A DNA stretch of 64,000 nucleotides from Halomonas campaniensis (GCF_014193375.1 NZ_JACHZF010000013.1:62001-126000); one strand, 5' to 3'. Positions 27,636 to 37,567 are shown, counted from the stretch's first letter. Notes: generated by a model not told the origin, from the letters alone. Made by a program: numbers and translations.

Positions 27636-28739
27636 ATGAGCTCCTCGTCTGCCCCCGACGACGCCACCGACCTGCGCCCCCTGGCCGACCGCATCAAGGC
27701 CTGGGGACGCGAGCTCGGCTTCCAGCAGGTGGGCATCACCGACATCGACCTGGCCGAGGACGAGGCCCGCCTGGCGCGCTGGCTGGCGGCCGGCCATCAC
27801 GGCGAGATGGGCTTCATGGCCAAGCACGGCACCCGGCGCACCCGCCCCGCCGAGCTGGTCCCGGGGACCCTGCGGGTGATCAGCGTGCGGCTTGACTACC
27901 TGCCCGCCGAGGTGGAAACCGCCAAGGTGCTGGGCCAGCCGGAGACCGCCTACGTCTCGCGCTATGCCACCGGCCGCGACTACCACAAGCTGATGCGCAA
28001 GCGCCTGGCCGCGCTCGCCCGGCGGATCGAGGCCGAGGCGGGCCCCTTCGGCTACCGCGCCTTCGTGGACTCGGCGCCGGTGATGGAGCGGGCGCTGGCG
28101 CGCAAGGCGGGGCTCGGCTGGTTCGGCAAGAACGCCATGCTGCTGAACCCGAAGGCGGGCTCGCTGTTCTTCCTGGGCGAGCTCTACACCGATCTGCCGC
28201 TGCCGGTGGACGCGCCCTTCGACGGCGACCACTGCGGCAGCTGCAGCGCCTGCCGTACGGCCTGCCCCACCGGCGCCATCGTCGAGGACCGGGTGGTGGA
28301 CGCCCGGGCCTGCATCTCCTACCTCACCATCGAGCTTCACGGCGCCATTCCCGAGCGCTTTCGTGCGGCCATGGGCAACCGGGTGTTCGGCTGCGACGAC
28401 TGCCAACTGGTCTGCCCCTTCACGCGCTTCACCCGCGTCACCCGGGAGGCCGACTTCGCCCCCCGCCACGACCTGGACCGCGCCCGCCTGGTCACGCTCT
28501 TCGCCTGGGGCGAGGGGGAGTTCCTCGAGAAGACCGCCGGCAGCCCGCTGCGCCGCATCGGCTACGAGCGCTGGCTGCGCAACCTCGCCGTGGGGCTCGG
28601 CAACGCCCCCTGGAGCGAGGCCGTGGAGGCCGCCCTGTGGGCGCGGCTGCCCTACCCCTCCGACTTGGTGCGCGAGCACGTGCGCTGGGCGCTGGCCCGC
28701 CAGCGGGAGAAGCGCCGAGCGTTGATTACCCGCGGCTGA
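27636..28739 (+). CDS. queG: Epoxyqueuosine reductase QueG
   Basis: A 367-residue cobalamin-dependent reductase that performs the last step of queuosine synthesis on tRNA position 34. Two 4Fe-4S cluster motifs are present: CGSCSACRTACP and CDDCQLVCP, together with the conserved GYRAFVDSAPVMERALARKAGLGWFGKNAMLL active-site region that includes the catalytic aspartate. Length fits the family (about 350-380). It diverges from nnr. Because QueG needs cobalamin, the corrinoid adenosyltransferase gene at 3532 is of note, though QueG does not require the adenosyl form. Confidence 0.96.
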   Translation: MSSSSAPDDATDLRPLADRIKAWGRELGFQQVGITDIDLAEDEARLARWLAAGHHGEMGFMAKHGTRRTRPAELVPGTLRVISVRLDYLPAEVETAKVLGQPETAYVSRYATGRDYHKLMRKRLAALARRIEAEAGPFGYRAFVDSAPVMERALARKAGLGWFGKNAMLLNPKAGSLFFLGELYTDLPLPVDAPFDGDHCGSCSACRTACPTGAIVEDRVVDARACISYLTIELHGAIPERFRAAMGNRVFGCDDCQLVCPFTRFTRVTREADFAPRHDLDRARLVTLFAWGEGEFLEKTAGSPLRRIGYERWLRNLAVGLGNAPWSEAVEAALWARLPYPSDLVREHVRWALARQREKRRALITRG

Positions 28740-28788
28740 CCCCAAATTACCCTCCTACAATACGCCTCATCCACAAGCGCCTATCGCC

Positions 28789-28910
28789 CTGTAGGAGGCC
28801 AACTTGTTGGGCGATGGAGGCCGCAGGCCTCCCGCGCGGGGTCTCCCCCACCCTGGCAACACCGCCGGGCGCCTGCGGCGCCGGTCGCGCAGCAAGCTGC
28901 CCGCCTACAG
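28789..28910 (+). repeat. Family A intergenic repeat, copy 1
   Basis: A 122-base element with ends CTGTAGGAGG and CGCCTACAG, containing internal palindromes around GGAGGCCGCAGGCCTCC and GGCGCCTGCGGCGCC. It lies between the convergent 3' ends of queG and orn. It closely matches the element at 35426-35549 and, in reverse, that at 33565-33687. Confidence 0.85.
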
Positions 28911-28918
28911 AGCCGGCG

Positions 28919-29512
28919 CTACTCTTCTTCGTCGCTCTCGGCGTCAGCCAGGCGCAGGAAGGTGGTGCGGTAGTGGGCAAGCTCGGCGATGGACTCCTTG
29001 ATGTCATCCATGGCCAGGTGCACGTTGCGCTTCTGGAAGCCCGCCATGGCGCCAGGGTTCCAGCGCTTCGCCAGCTCCTTGAGGGTGGAGACATCCAGGT
29101 TGCGGTAGTGGAAGAAGGCCAGCAGCTCGGGCATCTCGCGCTCCAGGAAGCGGCGATCCTGGTGGACGCTGTTGCCGCACATGGGCGAGGTGCCGGGCGC
29201 CACGTGCTCGCGCAGGAACTCGAGGGTATGCCGCTCGGCCTCGGCGGTATCGATGGTGCTCGCCTTCACGCGGGCCGTCAGGCCCGACTCGCCGTGGGTC
29301 TTCGTGCACCAGGCATCCATGCCGTCGAGCAGGCTGTCGGGCTGCTTCACGGCGATCACCGGGCCCTCGGCCACGACGTTGAGCTCGGCATCGGTGACCA
29401 GGGTGGCCACCTCGATGATGCGTTCACGGTCGGGGTCGAGACCGGTCATCTCCAGGTCGATCCATACCAGGCGGTGCTGGCGGGGGTCCTTGGCGTCGTT
29501 GCTGTGGCTCAT
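28919..29512 (-). CDS. orn: Oligoribonuclease
   Basis: A 197-residue DEDDh exonuclease that degrades RNA dinucleotides, including pGpG, the linear product of cyclic di-GMP breakdown. The catalytic acids lie in [23 protein letters not shown] and [13 protein letters not shown], in the expected order, and the tail is acidic (ESDEEE). Length slightly above E. coli Orn (181). The start at 29512 has AAGGATT upstream. It diverges from rsgA, an arrangement shared with E. coli and Pseudomonas. By removing pGpG it indirectly supports c-di-GMP turnover, relevant to the PilZ-controlled operon at 4.5-14 kb. Confidence 0.97.
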   Translation of the reverse strand: MSHSNDAKDPRQHRLVWIDLEMTGLDPDRERIIEVATLVTDAELNVVAEGPVIAVKQPDSLLDGMDAWCTKTHGESGLTARVKASTIDTAEAERHTLEFLREHVAPGTSPMCGNSVHQDRRFLEREMPELLAFFHYRNLDVSTLKELAKRWNPGAMAGFQKRNVHLAMDDIKESIAELAHYRTTFLRLADAESDEEE

Positions 29513-29542
29513 GGGGAATCCTTGGAGGGCGCCGTGCGGTTC

Positions 29543-29572
29543 GCGACAGCGGGCGCCTTGGGTGAGTACAAT
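29543..29572 (+). promoter_or_regulatory. Candidate rsgA promoter
   Basis: GCGACA at 29543-29548 and TACAAT at 29567-29572 are 18 bases apart. The predicted start lies near 29580, about 25 bases before the rsgA ATG. The -10 box is one arm of a short palindrome, TACAAT-N7-ATTGTA. Confidence 0.4.
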
Positions 29573-29602
29573 AGCCCCCATTGTAACGAGCTTCGGGCCT
29601 CC

Positions 29603-30637
29603 ATGAGCAAACGCAAGCTGAGCCGCCAGCAGCGCTGGCGTATCGACAAGATCCAGGCCGAACGCGCCGCCCGCGCCGCGCGGAAGGACGAGCAGGACAG
29701 CGAGAAGCTGGCCGCCGGCGAGTATGGCCCCGAGCAGCCCGGCCGGGTGACCGCCCACTTCGGCCGCACCCTGGACGTGCGCCCCGAGGCGGGCGGCCAG
29801 GCGGTACGCTGCCACCTGCGGGCCAACCTGGAGGGGCTCGTCACCGGGGACCGGGTCATCTGGCGCGGCCGCCAGGATCCCGCGGGCCATACCGTGGAGG
29901 GCGTGGTGGTGGCCCGGGGCGAGCGTGACAGCGTGCTGGAGCGCCCCGACGCCCGCGGCCAGCTCAAGCCGGTGGCCGCCAACATCGACCAGATCCTGAT
30001 CGTCTTCGCCGTGGAGCCGGCGCCCCACGCCAACCTGATCGACCGCTACCTGGTGGCCGCCGAGGCCACCGGCATCGCCCCGGTGCTGGTGCTCAACAAG
30101 ATCGACCTGCTGCCCGAGACGGGCGGCGAGCTGCGCGACCTGCTGGCACGCTACGAGGCACTGGGCTACCCGGTGGTGTCGACCACCACCGAGCGCGAGG
30201 ACGGCCTCTCGGCCCTGCATGCCCGCCTGGCCGGACGCACCTCGGTGTTCGTGGGCCAGAGCGGGGTGGGCAAGTCCTCGCTGATCGACCGGCTGCTGCC
30301 CGACGAGGAACTTCGCATCGGTGCGCTGTCGAAGGATTCGCGCAAGGGAACCCACACCACCACCACGGCGCGCCTCTATGCCCTGCCCGCGGCGGCGGGT
30401 GGCGAGCTGATCGACTCCCCGGGAATCCGCGAGTTCGGGCTGGTCCACCTCGACGAGCAGCAGGTCGCCGAAGGCTTCATCGAGTTCCGTGACCACCTCG
30501 GGCGCTGCCGTTTCCGCGACTGCCGCCATCGCCACGAGCCGGGCTGTGCGCTGCTCGAGGCGGTGGAGCGGGGCGAGATCGACCCCGAGCGCTTTGCCAG
30601 CTATCGCCGCATCGTCGACTCGCTAGCACAAGGATAG
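29603..30637 (+). CDS. rsgA: Small ribosomal subunit biogenesis GTPase RsgA
   Basis: A 344-residue circularly permuted GTPase that assists late 30S maturation. After a basic N-terminal tail and an OB-fold (about 45-110), the G motifs appear in permuted order: NKIDLL (G4) before GQSGVGKSS (G1) and DSPGIREFG (G3). The C-terminal zinc finger has [14 protein letters not shown]. The first codons [14 protein letters not shown] match the family. It precedes the rhodanese gene by ten bases, and psd follows, an order common in Pseudomonas and Halomonas. Confidence 0.97.
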   Translation: MSKRKLSRQQRWRIDKIQAERAARAARKDEQDSEKLAAGEYGPEQPGRVTAHFGRTLDVRPEAGGQAVRCHLRANLEGLVTGDRVIWRGRQDPAGHTVEGVVVARGERDSVLERPDARGQLKPVAANIDQILIVFAVEPAPHANLIDRYLVAAEATGIAPVLVLNKIDLLPETGGELRDLLARYEALGYPVVSTTTEREDGLSALHARLAGRTSVFVGQSGVGKSSLIDRLLPDEELRIGALSKDSRKGTHTTTTARLYALPAAAGGELIDSPGIREFGLVHLDEQQVAEGFIEFRDHLGRCRFRDCRHRHEPGCALLEAVERGEIDPERFASYRRIVDSLAQG

Positions 30638-30647
30638 GAGAGCCTCC

Positions 30648-31478
30648 ATGAGTTCCGAAGACAACCTGCTGCCCCTGATCGTCGAGCCCGACCGCCTCGC
30701 CGAGCACCTCGACGAGCCCTCGCTGCTGATCATCGACGTGCCGCTCCGGGCCGAGAGCTATGCCGAGGGCCACGTGCCCGGCGCCGTGTTCCTCGACAAG
30801 GGCCGGCTGATGCGCGGCGAAGGCGACGTGCCCTGCCGCGAGCCCACGGTGGCGCAGCTCTCGGCGCTGTTCAGCGAGCTCGGCCTGACCCGGGACACCC
30901 ACGTGGTGGCCTATGACGACGAGGGCGGCGGCTGGGCCGGCCGCCTGCTCTGGACCCTGGAGCTGATCGGCCATACCCGCTACTCCTACCTCAACGGCGG
31001 CATCCACGCCTGGCGCGAGGCCGGCCAGCCGGTCGCCACGGAGCCCACCGCTCCGCGGCCCAGCGACTACGAGGCGGAGCTGCTCCACCCCGAGGTCCTC
31101 ATCGACCGCGCCGAACTCGTCGAGCGCCTGGGCGAGAAGGGCTTCGCGGTCTGGGACGCCCGCTCCCCCGCAGAGTACCGCGGCGAGAAGGGCGACAACC
31201 GGCGCCTGGGCCATATCCCCGGCGCGGTCAACATGGAGTGGACCGAGGCCATGGACCGCGAGCGCGCCCTGCGCCTGCGCGACTACGCCGAGTTGATCAC
31301 CGAGCTAGAGGCGCTGGGGCTGACCCCCGACATGGAGGTCGTCACCCACTGCCAGAGCCACCACCGCAGCGGCTTCACCTGGCTGGTCGGCCGCGCGCTG
31401 GGCTTCGAGAAGATCCGTGGCTATGCCGGCTCCTGGAAGGAGTGGGGCAACCGCGATGACACCCCGATCGAGAAATAG
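30648..31478 (+). CDS. rhdA: Two-domain rhodanese (thiosulfate sulfurtransferase)
   Basis: A 276-residue tandem rhodanese. The first domain (about 8-130) lacks a catalytic cysteine; the second (about 150-270) has the active-site loop CQSHHRSG with C235. This loop resembles that of Azotobacter RhdA (CQTHHR) rather than the CGSGVT loop of mercaptopyruvate sulfurtransferases. RhdA-type enzymes move sulfane sulfur from thiosulfate and have been tied to protection against oxidative stress. It sits between rsgA (10 bases upstream) and psd (27 bases downstream), on the same strand, with GGAG before the start. Confidence 0.88.
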   Translation: MSSEDNLLPLIVEPDRLAEHLDEPSLLIIDVPLRAESYAEGHVPGAVFLDKGRLMRGEGDVPCREPTVAQLSALFSELGLTRDTHVVAYDDEGGGWAGRLLWTLELIGHTRYSYLNGGIHAWREAGQPVATEPTAPRPSDYEAELLHPEVLIDRAELVERLGEKGFAVWDARSPAEYRGEKGDNRRLGHIPGAVNMEWTEAMDRERALRLRDYAELITELEALGLTPDMEVVTHCQSHHRSGFTWLVGRALGFEKIRGYAGSWKEWGNRDDTPIEK

Positions 31479-31505
31479 CTCTCGAGCACAGAAACAGGAA
31501 CGCCC

Positions 31506-32372
31506 TTGTCACTCTCCCGGCTCTTTGCCCTGATCCAGTACCCCCTGCCCCACCACCTGCTCTCGCGCCTGGTGGGGCGCCTCGCCGACTGTCGCCAGCC
31601 CTGGCTGAGGAACCGCCTGGTCGGGGCCTTCATCCGCCAGTTCAAGGTCGACATGAACGAGGCCGCCGAGCCCGACCCGACGGCCTACGCCACCTTCAAC
31701 GACTTCTTCACCCGGGCGCTGAAGGACGGCGCGCGCCCCATCGGCGAGGGGGTGGTGAGCCCCGCCGACGGGCGGCTGTCGCAGTTCGGTTCCATCGAGG
31801 CCGGCCAGCTGCTGCAGGCCAAGGGGCACCACTTCTCGGCCATGGAGCTGCTGGGCGGCGACGGCGAGGCGGCACGGCGCTACCTGGGCGGCAGCTTCGC
31901 TACGGTCTACCTCTCCCCCAGCGACTACCATCGGGTCCACATGCCGGTGAGCGGCACCCTGACGGAGATGGTCTATGTGCCCGGCCGGCTCTTCTCGGTG
32001 AACGCCGCGACCACCGAGCATGTGCCGAACCTCTTCGCCCGCAACGAGCGCCTGGTGTGCCACTTCGACACCGAGCACGGCCCCATGGCGATGGTGCTGG
32101 TGGGGGCGATGATCGTCGCCGCCATCGAGACGGTGTGGGCCGGCCAGGTCACCCCGCTCTCCGGCGAGGTCCAGCGCACCCGCTTCGACACGCCGGTGCG
32201 GCTCGAGAAGGGCGCGGAGATGGGTCGCTTCAAGCTCGGCTCCACGGTGGTGATGGCCTTCGCCGAGCCGGTGGCCTTCGCCGACGCCCTCGCGCCCGGC
32301 GCCAAGGTGCAGATGGGGCAGTCGCTGGGGAGCTTTTCAGGAGCTTCGCAGAATAGTGTGAATGTTAGTTAA
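31506..32372 (+). CDS. psd: Phosphatidylserine decarboxylase proenzyme
   Basis: A 288-residue inner-membrane-associated enzyme that makes phosphatidylethanolamine. The proenzyme cleaves itself at the LGST motif between G245 and S246, leaving a pyruvoyl group on the small subunit. Other conserved parts are [30 protein letters not shown] and [15 protein letters not shown]. The start is a TTG at 31506, supported by AGGAA upstream and by alignment with the family N-terminus ([19 protein letters not shown]). Length is normal. The 3' side meets epmA in convergent orientation with a repeat element between. Confidence 0.96.
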   Translation: MSLSRLFALIQYPLPHHLLSRLVGRLADCRQPWLRNRLVGAFIRQFKVDMNEAAEPDPTAYATFNDFFTRALKDGARPIGEGVVSPADGRLSQFGSIEAGQLLQAKGHHFSAMELLGGDGEAARRYLGGSFATVYLSPSDYHRVHMPVSGTLTEMVYVPGRLFSVNAATTEHVPNLFARNERLVCHFDTEHGPMAMVLVGAMIVAAIETVWAGQVTPLSGEVQRTRFDTPVRLEKGAEMGRFKLGSTVVMAFAEPVAFADALAPGAKVQMGQSLGSFSGASQNSVNVS

Positions 32373-32387
32373 GGCTGAGCACTTCTT

Positions 32388-32508
32388 GTGGGAGCTGGGC
32401 TTTGCCCGGCGAATGGAGACCGAAGGGCTCCCAGGCGGCATTTGCTAACGCCAGCAACTTTGCCGGGGCGCCTCCGGCGCCATTCGCTCGGGGAACCCGA
32501 GCTCCCAC
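32388..32508. repeat. Diverged family A-like repeat, copy 4
   Basis: A 121-base element bounded by GTGGGAGCT and its complement AGCTCCCAC, with an internal GGCGCCTCCGGCGCC palindrome. Its layout copies family A but its sequence is diverged. It lies between the convergent psd and epmA genes. Confidence 0.6.
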
Positions 32509-32542
32509 TGGTTAACTTCGCTAGCATTTGCTGAGAATCTTC

Positions 32543-33532
32543 TTAGCAGCGCGGCGTGGCGAAGGCCATCACCTCCGCCACGCTCGACTGGCCCAGCGCC
32601 AGCTGGATCAGCCGGTCGATGCCCAGCGCCACCCCGCTCCCCTCGGGCATGCCGTGGGCAAGTGCCGCCAGCAGGCGCGCGTCCACGTCCACCTCCGGCA
32701 GTCCCGCCGCCCGCCGGGCGGCGTTGTCCTCGGCAAAGCGCGCGGCCTGCTCGGCGGCATCGGTCAGCTCGTCGTAGCCGTTGGCCAGCTCCAGCCCCTC
32801 GAGATAGAGCTCGAAGCGCGACGCCACCCACGCGCCATCCTCCGGGTCGCGATGGCGCCGCGCCAGGGCCGCCTGGCTCGCCGGGTAGTCCACCACCACG
32901 TCGATGCCTTCGCGGCCCAGCTGCGGCTCGATCACGAGGCTCATGAGCAGGTCGAGGCAGTCGTCCCGGAGGGCATCGGCCATGGCCAGCCCGCCCTTCT
33001 CCTCGGCCAGGCGGCGCAGGTCGGCCAGCGGCGCGGTGAACGGGTCGACGGCCAGGGCCTCCCGGAACAGCTCACGGTAGCGCCGGCGGCGCAGCGGCCC
33101 CGCCTCATCCCCCGGTTCCCGGCCCAGCACCCGGCGCACCAGCGCGGCCGTCTCCTCGATCAGCGCGTCGAGGGTAACGCCGGGGCGATACCACTCCAGC
33201 ATGGTGAACTCGAGGTTGTGGCGCCGCCCCACCTCGCCGTCGCGAAAGCAGCGCGCCAGCTGGAAGATGGGCCCGGCGCCGGCCGCCAGCAGCCGCTTCA
33301 TGGCGAACTCCGGCGAGGTCTGCAGCCAGAGCCGCTCGCGGCCGGCCGGCGTGGTCGCCTCGGCCGAGAGCGACGCCAGGTGCGGGTCGGTGCTGCCGCC
33401 GTGGCCCAGCACCGGGGTCTCCACCTCCAGCACGCCGCGCTCGGCGAAGAAGGCCCGCACCTCGGCCAGCAGCCGCGCGCGCTCGCGCAGGGTCTCGATG
33501 GAGGCAGTGGGCTGCCAGTCGGGCACCGACAT
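32543..33532 (-). CDS. epmA: EF-P--(R)-beta-lysine ligase EpmA
   Basis: A 329-residue paralogue of the catalytic domain of class II lysyl-tRNA synthetase, without anticodon-binding domain. It attaches (R)-beta-lysine to K34 of elongation factor P. Class II motifs are visible: FFAERGVLEVETPVL (motif 1), FQLARCFRDGEVGRRHNLEFTMLEWY (motif 2) and GMPEGSGVALGIDRL (motif 3). Normal length. A GGGAG ribosome site precedes the start. Its partners efp and epmB are the next genes upstream, so the whole modification route is clustered here. Confidence 0.96.
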   Translation of the reverse strand: MSVPDWQPTASIETLRERARLLAEVRAFFAERGVLEVETPVLGHGGSTDPHLASLSAEATTPAGRERLWLQTSPEFAMKRLLAAGAGPIFQLARCFRDGEVGRRHNLEFTMLEWYRPGVTLDALIEETAALVRRVLGREPGDEAGPLRRRRYRELFREALAVDPFTAPLADLRRLAEEKGGLAMADALRDDCLDLLMSLVIEPQLGREGIDVVVDYPASQAALARRHRDPEDGAWVASRFELYLEGLELANGYDELTDAAEQAARFAEDNAARRAAGLPEVDVDARLLAALAHGMPEGSGVALGIDRLIQLALGQSSVAEVMAFATPRC

Positions 33533-33564
33533 GGGAAGCTCCCGGAACAGGGAGAAGGAACCTG

Positions 33565-33687
33565 CTGCAGGAGGGCAACTCGTTGCGCGCCTGGCGCCGC
33601 CAGGCGCCCAAGGTGTCGGCAGCCATGGGTGGCTGCCGCAGGGAGGCCTTCGGCCTCCGTTCGCCCAGCGGAGCTGGCCTCCTACAG
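33565..33687 (-). repeat. Family A intergenic repeat, copy 3 (inverted)
   Basis: The reverse complement of the family A element, with ends CTGCAGGAGG and CCTCCTACAG and the same internal GC palindromes. It lies directly after the efp stop codon (23 bases) and before epmA on the same strand. Confidence 0.8.
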
Positions 33688-33709
33688 ATTCAGGAACAAA
33701 GCGGGAAAA

Positions 33710-34276
33710 TCAAGCGCGAGAGACGTATTCGCCGCTGCGCGTATCGACCTTCAGCACTTCGCCCTGGTTGATGAACAGCGGCACGCGAACCACGGCGCCG
33801 GAGGAGAGGGTCGCCGGCTTGGAGCCGCCCTGGGCGGTATCGCCCTTCAGGCCCGGGTCGGTCTCGACCACCTCCAGCTCGATGAAGTTGGGCGGGGTCA
33901 CGCTGATGGCGTTGTCGTTCCACAGGGTCACGGTGTAGACCACCTGCTCCTTGAGCCACTTCTCGGTGTCACCCAGGGCCTTCTTCTCCACCGGATACTG
34001 CTCGAAGGAGCCGTCGGTCTTCATGAAGTACCACATCTCGCCGTCGTTGTAGAGGTACTCCATGTCCAGGTCCATCACGTCGGCGCCTTCCAGGCTTTCC
34101 CCCGACTTGAAGGTGCGCTCCCAGACACGACCGGTCATCAGGTTGCGCAGCTTGACGCGGTTGAAGGCCTGGCCCTTGCCCGGCTTCACGAACTCGTTCT
34201 CGACGATCGAGCAGGGATCGCCGTCCAGCATCACCTTCAGACCGCCCTTGAATTCGTTGGTAGAATAGTTCGCCAT
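33710..34276 (-). CDS. efp: Elongation factor P
   Basis: A 188-residue tRNA-shaped factor that helps ribosomes through polyproline stretches. The modified residue is K34 in the loop [11 protein letters not shown], and the KOW-like N-terminal domain and two OB domains are complete, ending GEYVSRA. K34, together with neighbouring epmA and epmB, indicates the beta-lysyl modification and not the rhamnosyl one (R32 with EarP). It diverges from epmB across 120 bases. Confidence 0.98.
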   Translation of the reverse strand: MANYSTNEFKGGLKVMLDGDPCSIVENEFVKPGKGQAFNRVKLRNLMTGRVWERTFKSGESLEGADVMDLDMEYLYNDGEMWYFMKTDGSFEQYPVEKKALGDTEKWLKEQVVYTVTLWNDNAISVTPPNFIELEVVETDPGLKGDTAQGGSKPATLSSGAVVRVPLFINQGEVLKVDTRSGEYVSRA

Positions 34277-34396
34277 GATCTCTCACCCATATCGTAGCGC
34301 GCCACCGGCAACGGCCGGTGGCGCACCCATGCAAACGAAGTTCGACGAGGCCCTCCTGTCGGGAGCCGGCCTCGCCCGTGTTGACTGGTGTGCCGC

Positions 34397-35431
34397 ATGA
34401 TAACCCGAAGCCCCATCCTTTTGCAGCGTCACGACGAGACCGAACCGCTGCCCGTGCCGCCCGCCTGGCAGGCGCAGCTGGCGGGGGCCATCCGCGATCC
34501 GGCCGAGCTGTGCCGGCGCCTGGGGCTCGACGCGCGCTGGCACCCCGGCGCCGAGGCGGGCCATGCCCTCTTCGAGGTCCGGGTGCCCGAGGCCTTCCTG
34601 GTCCGCATGCGACCGGGTGACCCGACCGACCCCCTGCTGCGCCAGGTGCTGCCGCTGGGCGAGGAAGCCGTGCCGGCCCCCGGTTTCGTGGCCGACCCCC
34701 TGCAGGAGGCCGCGCATACCCCGGCTCGCGGGCTGATCCACAAGTACGACGGCCGGGTGCTGCTGATCGCCAGCCCCGCCTGCGCGGTCAACTGCCGCTA
34801 CTGCTTCCGCCGCCACTTCCCCTACGGCGACAACGCGCCGTCCCGGGCCCAGTGGGAGGCCACGCTGGACACCCTGCGCGACGACCCGACGATCCGCGAG
34901 GCGATCCTCTCCGGCGGCGACCCGCTGGCCGCCAGCGACCGGCAGCTGGCCTGGCTGGTGAATCGCCTCGAGGCGATCCCGCACCTGACGCGCCTGCGCC
35001 TGCACACCCGCCTGCCGGTGGTGATCCCGGATCGGGTCGACGATGCCCTGCTCGACTGGCTCGGCAAGACCCGCCTGCAGAAGGTGCTGGTCCTGCATGT
35101 CAACCACGCCAACGAGATCGATGACGCCGTCGTCGCGGCCTGCGCTCGGCTCAAGGCGGCAGGCGTGACCCTGCTCAACCAGAGCGTGCTGCTGCGCGGG
35201 GTCAACGACTCGCGGGACGCCCTGGCCGCGCTCTCCGAGCGGCTCTTCGAGGCCGGCGTGCTGCCCTACTACCTCCACGTGCTCGACCCGGTGGCCGGCG
35301 CGGCCCACTTCGACGTCTCCGACGACCAGGCCCGCGAACTGGTCGCGGGCCTGAGAGACATGCTGCCGGGGTTCCTGGTGCCGCGGCTGGTCAGGGAGAT
35401 CCCCGGCGAGGGAAGCAAGACGCCGCTGTAG
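34397..35431 (+). CDS. epmB: EF-P beta-lysylation protein EpmB (lysine 2,3-aminomutase)
   Basis: A 344-residue radical SAM/PLP enzyme that converts L-lysine to (R)-beta-lysine for EF-P modification. The iron-sulfur motif is CAVNCRYC (C129, C133, C136); SGGDPLAASD binds SAM, and the C-terminal PLP region is present. The start at 34397 (MITRSPILLQRH) is preferred to the GTG at 34388. The stop codon TAG at 35429-35431 is supplied by the end of the downstream family A repeat (CTGTAGG), so the repeat probably set or replaced the original 3' end. Confidence 0.95.
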   Translation: MITRSPILLQRHDETEPLPVPPAWQAQLAGAIRDPAELCRRLGLDARWHPGAEAGHALFEVRVPEAFLVRMRPGDPTDPLLRQVLPLGEEAVPAPGFVADPLQEAAHTPARGLIHKYDGRVLLIASPACAVNCRYCFRRHFPYGDNAPSRAQWEATLDTLRDDPTIREAILSGGDPLAASDRQLAWLVNRLEAIPHLTRLRLHTRLPVVIPDRVDDALLDWLGKTRLQKVLVLHVNHANEIDDAVVAACARLKAAGVTLLNQSVLLRGVNDSRDALAALSERLFEAGVLPYYLHVLDPVAGAAHFDVSDDQARELVAGLRDMLPGFLVPRLVREIPGEGSKTPL

Positions 35432-35549
35432 GAGGCCAATTTATTGGGCGATGGAGGCCGCAGGCCTCCCGGCGGTGGCCCGATGAGCCGGGACAACACC
35501 GCCATGGCGCCTGCGGCGCCAGTCGCGCAGCAGAGCTGCCCTCCTACAG
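35426..35549 (+). repeat. Family A intergenic repeat, copy 2
   Basis: A 124-base element with ends CTGTAGGAGG and CTCCTACAG, close in sequence to copy 1. It begins inside the last two codons of epmB and ends nine bases before the leuA stop codon, between convergent genes. Confidence 0.85.
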
Positions 35550-35557
35550 AAACGGCG

Positions 35558-37264
35558 TTATGCCAGCGACGCGGCGGTCACATTGGCCGCCGGCGCCTGG
35601 GTCGAGAGCTTGCGGTTGATGGCACTCATCACCGCTTTCATGGAGGCGCTGGTGATGCTCTCGTCGGTGCCGACGCCGAACACCGCCTCGCCGTCGATGC
35701 GCACCTCCACGTAGGCGATCGCCTCGGCATCGGAGCCCTGGCCACGGGAATGCTCGTGGTAGTCGATGATCTCCACGTCGTGGCCGGCGGCGGCCAGCGC
35801 CTTGATGAAGGCCGCCAGCGGGCCGTTGCCCTGGCCGGCGAGGGTACGGCGCTCGCCGCGCTCCTCGATGGTGGCCTCCAGGGTGACGGTGGGGCTGTCG
35901 GGCTCCGAGGAGAGCCGGTGGCTGACCAGGCCGAAGGGCGAGGTCTGCTCTAGGTACTCGTCGGCGAAGGCCTGGTAGATCATCTGCGAGGTGATCTCCC
36001 TGCCCGTGCGGTCGGCCACCTCCTGCACCACCTGGCTGAACTCGATGGAGAGGCGGCGCGGCAGCTCGATGCCGTGCTCCTGCTCGAGCAGGTAGGAGAC
36101 CCCGCCCTTGCCGGACTGGCTGTTGACGCGGATCACCGCCTCGTAGCTGCGGCCCACGTCCAGCGGGTCGATGGGCAGGTAGGGCACGTCCCAGACGGCC
36201 TCCGGATGGGCGCGGCGCTCGGCCATGCCCTTCTTGATGGCATCCTGGTGGGAGCCGGAGAAGGCGGTGAACACCAGGTCGCCCACGTAGGGGTGGCGCG
36301 GGTGCACCGGCAGCTGGTTGCAGTACTCCACCTCGCGCATGACCGGCGTGATGTTGGAGAAGTCGAGGCCCGGATGCACCCCCTGGGTGTACAGGTTCAT
36401 CGCCAGGGTGACGAGGTCCACGTTACCGGTGCGCTCGCCGTTGCCGAACAGGGTGCCCTCGACGCGGTCGGCGCCGGCCATCAGGGTCAGCTCGGCGGCG
36501 GCCACGCCGGTGCCGCGGTCGTTGTGGGGATGCACGCTGACGATCAGGGCGTCGCGGTCCTTCACGTGGCGGCAGAACCACTCGATCTGGTCGGCGTAGT
36601 TGTTGGGGGTCGCCGCCTCCACGGTGGCCGGCAGGTTGACGATCATCTTCTTCTCGGCACTGGCGCCGAAGGTCTCCATCACCGCCTCGACGATCTCCCG
36701 GGCGAACTCCATCTCGGTGGTGGTGAACAGCTCCGGGGAGTACTGGAAGGTCCAGTTCGTCTCCGGCGCCTCCTCCATGCGCTGCTTGATGCGCGCGGTG
36801 GCGTCCACGGCGATCTGGATGCACTCGGCCTTGTCGACCCCGAACACCACCCGGCGGAACATCGGGTCGGTGGCGTTGTAGACGTGGACGATGGCGTTCT
36901 TCGCCCCCTTGAGCGCCTCGAAGGTGCGGTCGATCAGGTGGTCGCGGGCCTGGGTCAGCACCTGGATGGTGACGTCAGCGGGGATCTTGCCGTTCTCGAT
37001 CAGCGAGCGCACGAAGTCGAAGTCGGTCTGGGAGGCCGAGGGGAAGCCCACCTCGATCTCCTTGAAGCCGATCTTCACCAGCAGGTCGAAGAGGCGCTGC
37101 TTGCGCTCCTGGTCCATGGGATCGATCAGCGACTGGTTGCCGTCACGCAGGTCGACGCTGGTCCAGATCGGCGGCTTCTCGATGCGACGGTTGGGCCACT
37201 GGCGATCGGGCAGGTCGACGGCGACGAAGGGGCGGTACTTGGCGGCGGGGTTGTCGAGCATCAT
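35558..37264 (-). CDS. leuA: 2-isopropylmalate synthase
   Basis: A 568-residue enzyme that condenses acetyl-CoA with 2-oxoisovalerate, the first step of leucine synthesis. The TIM barrel contains [40 protein letters not shown] (metal ligands) and [12 protein letters not shown]. The C-terminal regulatory domain (about 430-560), where leucine inhibits, is present. Length and sequence match the longer LeuA type of Pseudomonas and actinobacteria. Two ATGs (37264 and 37261) follow GGGAGA. Upstream lies a leader with a leucine-rich peptide and terminator, so control by attenuation is likely. Confidence 0.96.
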   Translation of the reverse strand: MMLDNPAAKYRPFVAVDLPDRQWPNRRIEKPPIWTSVDLRDGNQSLIDPMDQERKQRLFDLLVKIGFKEIEVGFPSASQTDFDFVRSLIENGKIPADVTIQVLTQARDHLIDRTFEALKGAKNAIVHVYNATDPMFRRVVFGVDKAECIQIAVDATARIKQRMEEAPETNWTFQYSPELFTTTEMEFAREIVEAVMETFGASAEKKMIVNLPATVEAATPNNYADQIEWFCRHVKDRDALIVSVHPHNDRGTGVAAAELTLMAGADRVEGTLFGNGERTGNVDLVTLAMNLYTQGVHPGLDFSNITPVMREVEYCNQLPVHPRHPYVGDLVFTAFSGSHQDAIKKGMAERRAHPEAVWDVPYLPIDPLDVGRSYEAVIRVNSQSGKGGVSYLLEQEHGIELPRRLSIEFSQVVQEVADRTGREITSQMIYQAFADEYLEQTSPFGLVSHRLSSEPDSPTVTLEATIEERGERRTLAGQGNGPLAAFIKALAAAGHDVEIIDYHEHSRGQGSDAEAIAYVEVRIDGEAVFGVGTDESITSASMKAVMSAINRKLSTQAPAANVTAASLA

Positions 37265-37321
37265 GGCGGCGGTCTCCCTGGACTGGCGGTGCGGCACTCT
37301 GGCGAATACGGCTCACAAACG

Positions 37322-37359
37322 GCAACGCCCCGACGGCCGGGGGCCGGTCGGGGCGTTGC
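37322..37359 (-). terminator. leuA attenuator terminator hairpin
   Basis: A 13-base-pair perfect outer stem (37322-37334 with 37347-37359) encloses a further GC-rich inner stem. On the minus strand it is followed by CGTTTGTG, a weak T-run. It lies about 60 bases before leuA, in the position of an attenuator. Confidence 0.65.
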
Positions 37360-37382
37360 GCGCGGTATCGGACACGACGAAA

Positions 37383-37406
37383 CCGCGAACACGACGGTGT
37401 TCGCGG
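37383..37406 (-). other. Intermediate hairpin in the leuA leader
   Basis: CCGCGAACAC and GTGTTCGCGG form a perfect 10-base-pair stem with a 4-base loop. It lies between the leader peptide and the terminator hairpin and may be part of the alternative (antitermination) fold. Confidence 0.55.
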
Positions 37407-37460
37407 CGATTCGGCGCGGACTGGCATTCGATGGAACGACGGAAAGTGATGGCTGACATG

Positions 37461-37567
37461 GTACGACCTCGTTTCGACCGGGACCTTCTGGCGAAGGACG
37501 ATGGCGATGCAGGCGGCATCGCCCACGCTCTCAGGAGCGGGCTAGTAGTCGTAGGTCGAGGTCGTAC
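37461..37567 (-). promoter_or_regulatory. Leucine attenuator pairing: leader peptide codons with downstream segment
   Basis: In the minus-strand RNA, GTACGACCTCG (37567-37557), which is the coding sequence just before the CTA leucine codons, is perfectly complementary over 11 bases to CGAGGTCGTAC (37471-37461). A ribosome stalled on the leucine codons would cover the first segment and free the second, as expected for a 1:2 pause stem in an attenuator. Confidence 0.6.

Noticed and set aside
28789..28910. Insertion sequence remnant
   Set aside because: The element has inverted ends but no transposase fragment and no clear target duplication; a palindromic intergenic repeat fits better.
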